Assembly: GCF_949628265.1 (NCBI RefSeq)
Contig: NC_088790.1
Span: 9,924,545 to 9,988,544, forward strand
Reading direction: 5' to 3'
DNA: 64,000 nucleotides
Origin: Cloeon dipterum
Lineage: Eukaryota; Arthropoda; Insecta; Ephemeroptera; Baetidae
The notes below the pieces were generated by a model that was given only the letters and a program-made list of their open reading frames with translations, was not told the DNA's origin and did no database searches. The translations under genes were made by a program, and so were the position numbers. This document shows positions 24,248 through 34,852 of this stretch, piece after piece; within the stretch, counting starts at the first letter, position 1, and each line of letters starts with the position of its first letter.

Positions 24248-26376
24248 CTGCGGAAAACAACACAAAATCCAAAATTATTTTTCTGGCTTTTGGAAGTTCA
24301 AATTGAATAGCATATTGCAACATTTTTTATTTTATTTATCCAGCAGAAAATATAAAAATCAAAGAAATTATTCGACAAAAGTGTCTGATTGTGAGTCATA
24401 ACCTTGCGAATTTAAATCAAATATGTTTTTCACAATAATTTACAATTTTAAATAATTGAAACAATATATATTTTTAAATATGCCTTTCTACTCTAATAAT
24501 TCTAGATGAAATCAAAAAGCAATTTTTAGTTTGGTGATCATGTTGGCTTATTTACTTGGACTAGGACCAGGGATTGGGGCCCAGGAAGATAACTACTGTG
24601 CGTGGTTATATTTACGAGTTCTACACCAACAAGATCAAATTTCGGAGTTATAGGCGTAATTAGAATAAAAGTAAATCTGAAGAGTTGTGCTAATTATTGC
24701 AGACATCTGTAAAGGCACTCATTCTTAGTTGTAGAATAGAAAACGTTATTTTTTTAAGAAGACTTCCATGTGGGGTATAGCCATCACGTTAATCTTAACT
24801 TCTAGCAAAAATATAAAAAAACAAAGGTTCAAATTTGGGATGAACGGTTAAGTTTTAACTTTGAAATTTTGATAGGAGGTGCTCTTTCATTTTTACAAAA
24901 ATTTTAAAATTAAAACTTTAAAATAAGAAAATTTGTGTTTAATTAGTGATTTTTTTTAAATTTAAAAAAAGTAGATTCATCTTATTCAACTGTTTCTGCA
25001 ATTTTTAAGTCCAATTAATAAATTTGGCACAATTGTTTCGATACTTTTCTTTTGAAAGAAGTTGGAAAAGTGCAACAATCATTGGCATCAATCCAAAAAT
25101 TACCGAAATAATGATTTCGTAATATATTACATATAGTGATTCTCTTGTTTTTTTTTTGTTTGTAACAATAAAACCTCATACAAGCTAGAATAATTATAAA
25201 AAAAAACATTTCTCCAAAAATTGAGCTAGAGTGCAGGTTCTTAATATTATTAAATTAATGTTTACGCTGCAAATAAAATCCGAGAAAATTGGTTTGAAAT
25301 TTTAAGTGCTTTTCAATTTTCGAGCGTTGCCTATTGTATGCGAATATATATTTTTATTTGTTTTGCCTCACAAAAATCCAAACAGATGACAGACGAGGAA
25401 TTAAATTCCGTTACCCAGCCACTTGTCGATTGAAATTTAAGGAGCAAATCCTGTTAGATGTAACTCTAAATGAAAAAAAATCATTGAGTGAATTTAATTT
25501 TATTATAAAAAAATTGATTTTACAATGTCTACTCCCATAGGTGAACAACAAGGAATAAAAGAGTAACAAATTATAAAAAAAAATAATGGAAAAATGAAAT
25601 CTCACATTTTCGTAACTCTTACTGAACACAAAATTTTATAATAATAATAATTGTTAACTGAAATACTGTCTCAAATGTATACCTCATTTTATGAACAAAT
25701 TAATCAAAGAAAATCGTCAAAGTCTCAACAAAATTAATCGCGCATGTTTTTGTCCAATGCCCACCAAAAAATCTAAATTCTCTTTCATTCTAAGAACGAC
25801 TGTTTATTTTCAAACGTCTCTGCACGTGAAATCAGTAAAACAGAAAATAGTACCACACTTGACTTTTCAATTTTAAGCAATTGATCAATCTATGAGACGC
25901 CAGTGAGCCGCGATTTATTTTTTTTCATTTCAGGAAAAAGTCAGTCAATATCATTTGTGTTCATCTGAGCACCATTATATGTATGTATGTAGTAGTTGTT
26001 GTTGATTAAATTACGTTAAGCGAGTAGGACAGTGAGCACCACTCCATTCAAACTGCAGCTCGTTTGGCAGGTTTGCCCAAGAGGCGAACCACAAGGAAGC
26101 AGCGAATTGCGACCGGAAATCAGCCAGGATGGGGCTCCCAATGCACAACCCTTTAAACGGGCGACTTCCGTCAACCCGTTGGAAAACACTCTCGCTCGGC
26201 CTGGTGACCCTGGCCGAGCCTTATCGAGAAGCAAAAGGGTTGGCCTATGACGCCTTCAGGACTTTTAGGGGCCGCGTTTGGCTGCCGAGCAGCCCGCAAA
26301 GGGCGGTTCGGCGCCCAACTGGCCGAGCAAAATGTCAGCCGTGCCATTGTCGGTCGTGTTTCGGGCGCCGACTCAC
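24248..26376 (-). other. SHOC2 intron 1 (5' UTR intron)
   Basis: Inferred between donor GTGAGT at 26376 and acceptor at 24250-24248. AT-rich; contains the second inverted-repeat arm at about 25155-25285. No coding exon seen. Confidence 0.6.
25155..25285 (-). repeat. Inverted repeat arm, upstream intron of SHOC2 exon 2
   Basis: Reverse-complement copy of 22792-22917. In the pre-mRNA the two arms can pair across SHOC2 exon 2 (24247-23862). Confidence 0.75.
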
Positions 26377-26900
26377 CTCCGCCGATGAGAGATCAGGGTG
26401 TGCGGGCGCTACAGGCGTGTCCGCTGCAGCATAACACCTGCCAAAGGGCTCGTCGCAGCTGCTTTCGGCGCGTCGATCGGCTCCTGAGACGAAAATCAGC
26501 AGGTCGAGCGACACACGCACAAATACATCTGTACGTAGTACGTACACAGCGATTGAGACACGACCCGCGCTGCTGCTTGCCTTCTCGCCTGTGTCGTGTC
26601 GCTGCACTCGCTCTCCGTGCCCTCCGTCGTGTGTCACGGCGCGGAGTGAGGGGAGGCAGAGCGAGCAGCGAAGAGAGGGGCTGCCTTCCGTCGCTGCGGG
26701 GCGCGGGGCGCAGGGCGGGCAGGAGTGGAGTACCGGCGGACGGAACGCGTAAACCCAGGGCTACGAGAAGGAAGAGCCGTGTCCAGCACCCTCCTAGCTC
26801 TATCCCTACAACTGCCTTGCCTGCTGGGCTGCAACAATCACTCGCAGGGGGTGCGACTGCGCCGCCATGTTGCCCAGTTTTGGCGGGGTTGGATGGATTT
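26000..26900 (-). promoter_or_regulatory. CpG-rich promoter and noncoding first exon of SHOC2
   Basis: About 0.9 kb of GC- and CpG-rich DNA in an AT-rich setting. On the minus strand GGCGGAG|GTGAGT (exon end 26377) is a consensus donor that would join the SHOC2 exon at 24247, so transcription probably starts between about 26400 and 26850. Long ORFs here on both strands (e.g. 26247-26921) reflect base composition and resemble no protein I know. No TATA box stands out. Confidence 0.65.
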
Positions 26901-29900
26901 TTAGTTAAAGTTAAAATTTAATAAATTATTTTGAACTATTCATCACAATATTTTAAGATCTGATTAATTTTTTACAGCACATAATTTGAGCTAAATACAA
27001 AACTTGGGAAATTCCTGATCTATTTAAAAACCACAAAATTTTGTAAAAAAAGTAAAACTTAACGTTTTTTCAAATATTATTAATATTTTGCTGGCATCAT
27101 TGGCACCTAAGTTAACAATAATATGTTAGTTTTTTGCCCACGACCTTAACTTGAGCGGGTAGAAAGAAGTTTTACATCAATCAAACAAGCACGATTTTAA
27201 AATATTTAAACGTCCTAAAAATCGTCCAAATCGTCTAAAACCATCTCTTGTAAAGTCTGTTAAAAGCGCCCTTAAAGGCGAAAAATATTGTTGTCAAAGA
27301 TTCCAAAATCGCACCTGTACATATTCCGGATTCATGGAATCAAATTTATTTTGAATTGAATTGAATTCGTCATACACAAAAAGTTCTGTCGCTTTTAAAT
27401 TAATTAATAAGCTATTTTTAACATCATTGGTTCTGGCGGGTTCCGGAAAGAGAAAAAGTTAAATTTAATGTTGAGATTTAACTACATTAGCCTTTTATAG
27501 TTTTTAATTTCAATTAAATTTTCTCCTACTTTTGATAGCGTATTTTTCCAGTTTTGTTTGATTGTTTTTCGGGAGCAGGTGTTTAAAACAACGAGTAAGA
27601 CCGTAAATTTTATGCTTTACGTCATGATGGTTTCCGTGATTTAATGGATTTTTACCCGCTTGAGCTTGGATATTTGGAGAAAGATTATAGGATCAAAAAA
27701 TCTCAAATTCGATTCGTTTTCGTCGAAAGAGATCAAAAAATCAGCTCGTTAAATCATTTGTATTTGATCTTAAAGTCCCTTTCAAAAGGCAAAAAATACG
27801 TAAAAGAACTGTCACGCCCTAAAATGTAATATTAAATGGCATGACGTGAAATTCAACAACAACAAAAAAAGTATAGTATGAGTATCTTTTTTAATTGAAA
27901 CAAAAAAATGGTTAAAAGCCCCCTAAAACCACCTAAATTGAGCCTTGATACCATCTAAAAAGTTGTTTTTGTTTTAAAAACTATCTAAATAAATTACCAA
28001 CCCTATATAATTATTAATTTAATTAGGGCACTAATAATAAAAAATAGAAATACAGAGAAAAGAGCATAAATAAATTTGTGGAATCTTCCCTTTGAATTTG
28101 AAACGGGACCTCAGTTCTAATATTTTTGCCAAATACTCATTTCGTATAGAAAACGGACGAGGAAAACAGCGCTCAGCAACCCGACCCCCGCGCCTCTTTG
28201 CCGAGCAGATGTGCAGTTTTTCTCCCCCTGGCTTCTGATACGTGCATCCAGACTGGATGACCCACTTTCAGCAAACATTGTAACCTACTTTCGATGCGCA
28301 CCCCATCTGCACACACACAGCACACGAATCGGTACAAATTTCAGGCACAACCCAATGTCAAGAGGGGAAGAGCGAGCGAGTCATCTCGCTGCGTGACGAA
28401 ACATGCACCCTCGTCTCTGCTGCGGGGATGTCGGCGCCCCAAACACTCTCACCGCGCAGAGATAGAGAGAAAGAGAGAGAGCAGAAATTTGTAGAGCTAG
28501 AGTGTGAGTGACCTGCTGCGGAGGGTTGATGCCAGCAGATGCGGCGAGAGAGTTTTATCACATTATACAGCGCGCGATGACCATATTTGAGGTTGAAAAA
28601 AGTCACAGTTAGCACGCGACGTGCGCTCTCTTGTCGGTCTCGTTTTGTTTTGCGCGAGGTTAACGCTCTCAAGAGATTATACTGCACACATTTTATGGTT
28701 CTCTCTTCTCGTCTCTGTGATCGATTGTGTTAATTGAAACAGTCACTCTCTACCTCAAAAATCTCCCTTTACAAAGGCAATGCGTCGGTCTACTGTTCTA
28801 TCTAGAGGCAGGACTAGACGACAAAATAATTCGGATGAAAATTTCCTTTTTTTTGGGGAAATAAACACATGCCAAAAATATTTAATATAAGCTATTATCA
28901 GTTTTTCTTTTTATGGAAAAATAACGGTTTAATATTTTTTGCTATTGATTGCAGTTTCACTCTCTTTATGAAAGTTGCAATTGAATGAATTTAAATTTAC
29001 GTGCATTTTGTGGAAAAAATATATTCCTTCGTTAGCTCTTTTATACTTTTCAAGAAGTCTTCATTTAGCTTTTGGCTAATTCGATCGTATTTGATGATGA
29101 TCGCATGATGGTTTTTGGCACAATTTTTTATAGCGTGTAAAATGGTTTGGGGTTTTGGGCATATAGAGGAGACTATTGGATGATATTCGAACAGCAATTG
29201 CAAGATTCGTGCTTCATTTCAAATTTTCAGAGAACATTCGCTCCGATATCGATGAAGAACATAAAAAATGAGCTATATCAAATTAAAGACACCAACACAA
29301 AAAATACAACGTAAATTACTGTTTGACACTTTTTTTTGTAAAAATATGACTAACATAAAACTGTATAATATCGCAGGCAAGTAAAATCTAATGAATTCAA
29401 TTATAAAAAAAGCTTAGAAAAAATGGAGTAAAAAGTTGTCTACGTTTGTTTTTCATTACGAGAATTTGCAAACATTAAAAACAAGAATTTTCTTTTCTGG
29501 CGTCGTAGAATAAAAATTGCTTTGGTAATTTTTTAAGACATGAACCAATATTTTTTCACGTGTGTGCCTGTTTAAAAAGTCTCATCCACAGCTGCTTCTC
29601 TGAATATCTGTGACGGCTCTGCGGCTGCCATGGTGATGATTTAAATTTCGATGCCATTATGTCAAGCAACTATTATAGCTCGGTGATTTCAGCACGCCGC
29701 ACGCGTCCAGGCGCCGAGGAATGTGAACGGTGCCAAGCCAAATACTGCCAATTTTTTTGCATATCACTGCGCTGATAGAAGTAAATGCACATGACTTGGT
29801 TCATTAGAACACGTTTAAATAGGTTCTGTTATGTCAGTTATATTTCACAGATGTGTATTTTCAGAGCAAAATGCATTTACAGCAGTGGCTCTGATGACTA

Positions 29901-30814
29901 TCAAAACGCATTCCATGATGAATGCAATTAATAGCAGAAGCCGAAGAGACAGACGAGTTTTCGAAATTGTCTAAATTCGCACCGCCTGCTGCCTCCTAGT
30001 TGCGTCCTTGGCCCAAAACATATTTTGTCACCGCTAGCACTTTGGAGAGTGATAATTGCTTCGGCTCAACCCTCTCAAAATAGTTGTAAAAATGGATCGA
30101 CTCCAAAAATACGCTCCATGAAACGCCAAGAGCGCCGGACATCTGAAGAGTCAGAGCTTTTATGAAATTTAAAACGCCGACGAAGCGCATCGCACGCGAT
30201 TCTTGCTAATTTAAATTCATCCAGATTCCCAAGTTTCGTTTGTTTCCGATCGTGCTCGCAAAGGAAATTATTATTTTATTTTTAGCTTCATTTCGTTATG
30301 GAAGTGGGTCAATAATACAGAAACGTTTCTCCTACAAACGACCTCATCTTCTTTGAAATATAATCTATTTCCATTTGAGCAAAGGTTGAATAAAAATCAA
30401 TACACACAGTTAATTTTTAGCTGAAAAAATATTTATTCCGCATGCACCTTTTAACAGATCCACGAAACAAAATGTATGTAAATTGCTGTGGTTAAGCTGT
30501 GCAATTTTACTCGCAAAGACGTTTGAAACGTTCCTCTCAGAATATACAAATATAGAAATTTTGTTACAAATGGACGGTATCGCATATCAAGTCGCCGGAG
30601 CATCCGTTCCATTAAAACAAATTCAAAACGCAGCCCTACACCTACGACGCGTTCGAAGAATGCTTATTTCATGGACTAAACATTGCCTCTGAATGTATTC
30701 GCATTTTTAGAAATCAAAATCATCCGTGTTAAAAAGAAAAATGAAGCAGCATCCTCGCCAGCACGTGCATATTTAAAGAGAGAAGTAAGGTGAACGTCGG
30801 CCAAGCTTTGGTGT
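26901..30814. other. Intergenic SHOC2 / troponin C
   Basis: Mostly AT-rich. A GC-richer patch at 28150-28700 has a GAGA-rich run (about 28460-28485), and another lies at 29580-30210. Both could be regulatory. A 64-codon minus-strand ORF at 29996-30190 has acceptable codon use but no recognisable similarity. No gene is supported. Confidence 0.45.
28456..28485 (+). promoter_or_regulatory. GAGA-rich element
   Basis: Run of GA dinucleotides (AGATAGAGAGAAAGAGAGAG) typical of GAGA-factor sites at arthropod promoters, inside a GC-richer patch. No linked gene is identified. Confidence 0.3.
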
Positions 30815-31267
30815 TTATTCTCCAGTCATCATCTCCATGAACTCGTCAAAGTCGACCGTTCCAGAGCCATCAGTGTCGATTTCGGTGATGATGCCGTCGA
30901 GGTCGTCGCTGGTCAGCTTGTCGTCGAGCGCGGCCAGGATCTCGCGGAGGGTGGCCGTGGTGATGTAGCCGTTGCCCTCTCTGTCGTAGAGACGGAAGGC
31001 CTCCTTCAGCTCCTCCTGCATCGCCTCGGCGTCCTCTTCCTCCAGGAAGTGGATGGCGATGGCGCAGAAGGTTTCAAAGTTGACCTTGCCCGAGCCGTCC
31101 GGGTCGTTCTCCTCGACCAGCGCGTTCAACTCATTGTCGTCGTACGCCTGGCCAAGGGTGTTCAGGATCGTGCTGATCTTTAGGGTGTCGATGGTGCCCG
31201 ACTTGGTTGTGTCGAACATCTGGAAGGCCTTCCGCAGCATGGCCATCTTCTGGTCGTCATCCTCCAT
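30815..31267 (-). CDS. TpnC: Troponin C, single-site (site IV only) type
   Basis: One uninterrupted coding exon, 150 aa, start MEDDDQ at 31267, stop TAA 30817-30815. Acceptor TTACAG ends at 31273, five nt before the ATG, so the only visible intron is in the 5' UTR. Four EF-hands: loop I residues 19-30 (DTTKSG, Lys at position 12), loop II 55-66 (DPDGSG but Thr at position 12), loop III 95-106 (DREGNG, Thr at 12), loop IV 131-142 ([12 protein letters not shown], fully canonical). Length, [10 protein letters not shown] and the [17 protein letters not shown] ending are typical of arthropod troponin C rather than calmodulin. Role: Ca sensor of the thin filament, with troponin I and T. Losing Glu-12 in site II should leave one working site, the pattern of the F1/TpnC4 isoform of stretch-activated flight muscle. 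AATAAA overlaps the stop codon. Confidence 0.95.
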   Translation of the reverse strand: MEDDDQKMAMLRKAFQMFDTTKSGTIDTLKISTILNTLGQAYDDNELNALVEENDPDGSGKVNFETFCAIAIHFLEEEDAEAMQEELKEAFRLYDREGNGYITTATLREILAALDDKLTSDDLDGIITEIDTDGSGTVDFDEFMEMMTGE

Positions 31268-31272
31268 TTTCG

Positions 31273-32876
31273 CTGTAATATTAGACAAATAAACACTCGA
31301 TTATAGGCTTCGCAATTTCATTTGGCGTGGTTAAATTGTGACGTCAATTTTAGCGAAAGGAGATCCATCATTCAGATTAAGAGAAAAAATCTGAGAATCT
31401 GTTAAGAATGAAATAAATTGTATTAAAAAAGTGCTGTTAATTATTTAATTGGAATTGAAAATTTTCTGATGAAAAGAGCTTTATTTATTTCAAGAGACAA
31501 AATATAAACTTTGCATATTATTTCCAAAAGTTTGATGTTGCACAAATTCAATTTAACTGACACGATTTTTTGTGGCACTGTTGCTGAACTTTAAAAATAT
31601 TTTATTAATTTATAACAAGGAAAATATATTTTTATCTAAAATAAGAGAAGTACATTTTGACCGCGTTCTTTGATTAGCAAATAGTGTAAAAATAATAGAT
31701 AAAGGTTTTTTAAAGATAGAAATGAATTTGAAATAGAGGATTAGATTGTAGCCTTCAAAACGCAAAAAAATTGTATTAGAGTAGTTGCGTAGAATCAGCC
31801 ATTTATGTATTTTAGAAGAAGCTGGTCTGTTGGTTGTGAGCGAGAAAAATTAACAAATTTTATTCAGTTCTTAAATTGCTGCAAACTTAAAATATTTAAA
31901 GTTTGATGGGAAGGTCGTGAGAATTTCCCATTTTCAATTTTCAATTGGTGCAGCGAAATATTAATCCAGTTCCTATTTCAGATTTAATAAAATAAGAAAG
32001 ATAAGGTAAGGATCAGATAAAAAAATTAAATCAGTATAAAATTTTACCTCATTTGGGTTCATGCAGTAGAACCAGGAGCCTTTTTAGTGTTTAAATTTGG
32101 AGCGTTTGGGAAAGGTTATTTCCTTTTATTCTCTAATCAATTTTTATTTCTATATATACCGCTTTTAGACTGTTACAAAATAAACTATTCAGTTGAAAGG
32201 CTCTAACTAAGAACAAGATTTTTTTATTTTGGTACAACATTTTCTTTAGGGTTGAAGACGGGCAGGCACTATGTTCTGCTTTAAAAAAAATCAATAAATT
32301 TCTCCTACAATTATCTACAATAGCTTGATAAGAAAAAAGGAACATCTAAAAATTTTTAAATAATCGTACCAATTCAATTATTCGATTTGGTATAATATTA
32401 TTTCGTTATGCAGGCAATTTCATTCACTTACAACAAAAATTCTTAATTTGAAAATAGTTTGAATACCACAGAATTAGACGCAATAAGAGTTGTTGTAGAA
32501 CTGAAAAGGGTAAAAATCAGACGAGTTTAGCGTGCTATAGAGTTAACATCCATTCATTCAATACAAGCCATAAAAACGTTGCTGAGAGAACTTACGCATT
32601 TTCGCGTATTTCCTAGGGCCTAGAAAAACGGACTATCTGGCTGAAAACCGATTAAAAAACATTCTAATAAGCCTCGGCAGAGACTATGATACAATAGCAT
32701 TGGTCGAAATATGTACCAAAAATCGCACACAGTTCATTTTGTTACAGAAACCACCACAGTTTTAGCAGAAATGAAAGCAAATCCAAAGTGGGAGTTTGCT
32801 GATTGCTCGCTCGGCGGAGTGATTTTGGAGCAGAATGAATGAGAACCTCAGATGAATGATACTCACCCGAGACACC
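31273..32876 (-). other. Troponin C 5' UTR intron
   Basis: Inferred between donor GTGAGT at 32876 and acceptor at 31275-31273. AT-rich; no coding exon seen. Confidence 0.6.
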
Positions 32877-32946
32877 TGCACCGCGAGCCGCAACAGCAGA
32901 AAGTGAGTATCAAGATTTGGCGCCTGCAGCTTTTGCTTTTTATATA
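32877..32946 (-). promoter_or_regulatory. Troponin C core promoter (TATA box) and noncoding exon 1
   Basis: On the minus strand TATATAAAAAG (32946-32936) is a good TATA box. About 60-70 nt later comes a consensus donor, CGG|GTGAGT, at 32877/32876, which would join the troponin C coding exon at 31272. A tightly regulated muscle gene fits a TATA promoter. Start site inferred between about 32900 and 32918. Confidence 0.6.
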
Positions 32947-32949
32947 ATT

Positions 32950-34851
32950 ACACCTTAACGAGCTATACTCGCACGCACACACGCAGCGTCCGCGCAGGGT
33001 CGCGCCTCCAAACGCGCATCTGGCCAGCCAGCAGCTTCTTTTAACCGGCTACAATATTGCTGCAGCATAAATATATTCATTTTTCGCGTACGGGCGGAGC
33101 GACGGGGCGGCCGCGGAGCCATTCTAGCCGTTTGCACCGCCGGCCCAATCGTCATAGGCTATAATGTGCATGCAAGGCAAAATAAATAGCTCAATTCTAC
33201 GCTCGCCCATTGATGCCCGCATGACGGCGGCGACTCACCGCGGCGCCGATTTTTATGCCAACCGGTGTTGATCGATCCGCGAACTTCGCGAATAATTTAC
33301 CGTGTTTTCTTTGCACTTTTATGCCTCAATTACTGTGAGAAACGAGCTTCGTCTCTTGTAAACATCCGAGGATGAAAGATGAAATAAGCGAAAGGGAGAG
33401 AGGGAGCGTTTTGAAATTCGCCGGCGCTTTACGCGACACCCGATCTCACCACTGTACCTGGCTTCGCGATCTTGATTCGTGGCTTTGAGTTTCACATGAA
33501 ATTTTATCCAGAGTTATTCTCACTCTTAAAAATATGCAAAAAAATTAATAAGAGGAACCGACCAAGAGGGTACACAGGAAACGCGCGAGGGCATCAGAAA
33601 AGCTGAATTTTTGCGGTTCGATTAGGCGTTAAAAATTTATTTTGCTTGGCAAAAATACGGTTTATGAAATTCAACCCTTTTATTAAAAATTTCCCGCGAA
33701 ACTGTTTACTTTAATTAATTGAGGGCTCAATAAATAAATTTCTCCACAAATAATTTTTTAAAGCAATCATTCGTGAGTTCGATTACATCTTAATTTTTCT
33801 TTCAGAAAAATCAAGCAGCCTAATCAACATATCTATTGAATCACGAGCAGGAAAATGCAGCTCATTCCCAAAAGAATGTGTGGGTTGTAAGTTATTGTCG
33901 GCCACGAGGTGTCATAGCGACTAAAATACCTCATCACAGTGGCAAAGAAGCCGTTAGCAAATTCGGCGCGCGGAGCGAACGAGAGTAATCCGTCACCCGA
34001 AAATACACCCGCCAAACAGACCGATCGAAGGCACGCTGGATACCTCTCTGACTCCGTCTGTCGATCGACTCTAATCCATAGCTACTCCCAGCAGTGAAAT
34101 AAACCAACGAGAAAAATGCTAATTTTCAATGATTCTTACAACTATAAAATGTTAATTTGAACTTTAAATTTATGTTGCAAAACCAAACAATAAAACCAGT
34201 CATCCACTAGTCTAATTTGGTAATAGCCGAATACCAAAAAATAACTTACTTCTAATATTTTGATTTAATTTTATTCACTTAAGAAAGCTAAAACATGTAA
34301 AAACTACCCAATCACATCGTTGAAACGTGAAAAGAGATTTACTCTTTCTATATTGGAATTTGAACTTTATAGTGTTTTACAATAAATAATTTTTAAAAAT
34401 GAACGTATAAATTTACTTTTGTTGATTTAAATTAAAAGCACGTTGCCGACTAGCTACTGGCTGACGATGGAATAGGCGCGACGCAAAAAGTGCAAACCAC
34501 CCGTTTATTTCTGTCCATTTCCTATTCACGAAATTCCAGCGCGCACGCTAATTTTAGGCGCGCGAGATATGTGCTGGTGGGACCCGCACACCTCTTTCTC
34601 TCTTTCTAGTTGTGTCACACTAGATATTAAGATATTTTTAAAAATAAAACAAATTTAAAAGAACTCGTGATGTTTCTGTTTTAAGCCGCTACTTTATGTG
34701 TATATTAATAAACTAAAAAGAATCTTAACCGATTGAGGAGTGTAAAGAAAACTATACAATTTTTGTAAAATTTAAATAATATTTAATTTTGTGTTCTTAA
34801 AACATGAAAAATAACTATTGTTTTCGACTGTTCAAATTAAAGTTGAGGATG
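32950..34851. other. Intergenic troponin C / ADAL
   Basis: GC-richer DNA at 32960-33480 and 33890-34080, AT-rich elsewhere. Probably upstream regulatory DNA of troponin C. No ORF with splice or family support. Confidence 0.4.
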
Positions 34852-34852
34852 T

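Noticed and set aside
26247-26921. 224-codon ORF on the plus strand in the GC-rich block
   Set aside because: Arg/Ala-rich composition with overlapping ORFs in other frames on both strands. It fits CpG-rich promoter DNA, and a SHOC2 donor lies inside it on the other strand.
29996-30190. 64-codon minus-strand ORF
   Set aside because: Starts with ATG and has plausible codon use, but no similarity, no signal peptide and no neighbouring exons. Length is within chance.
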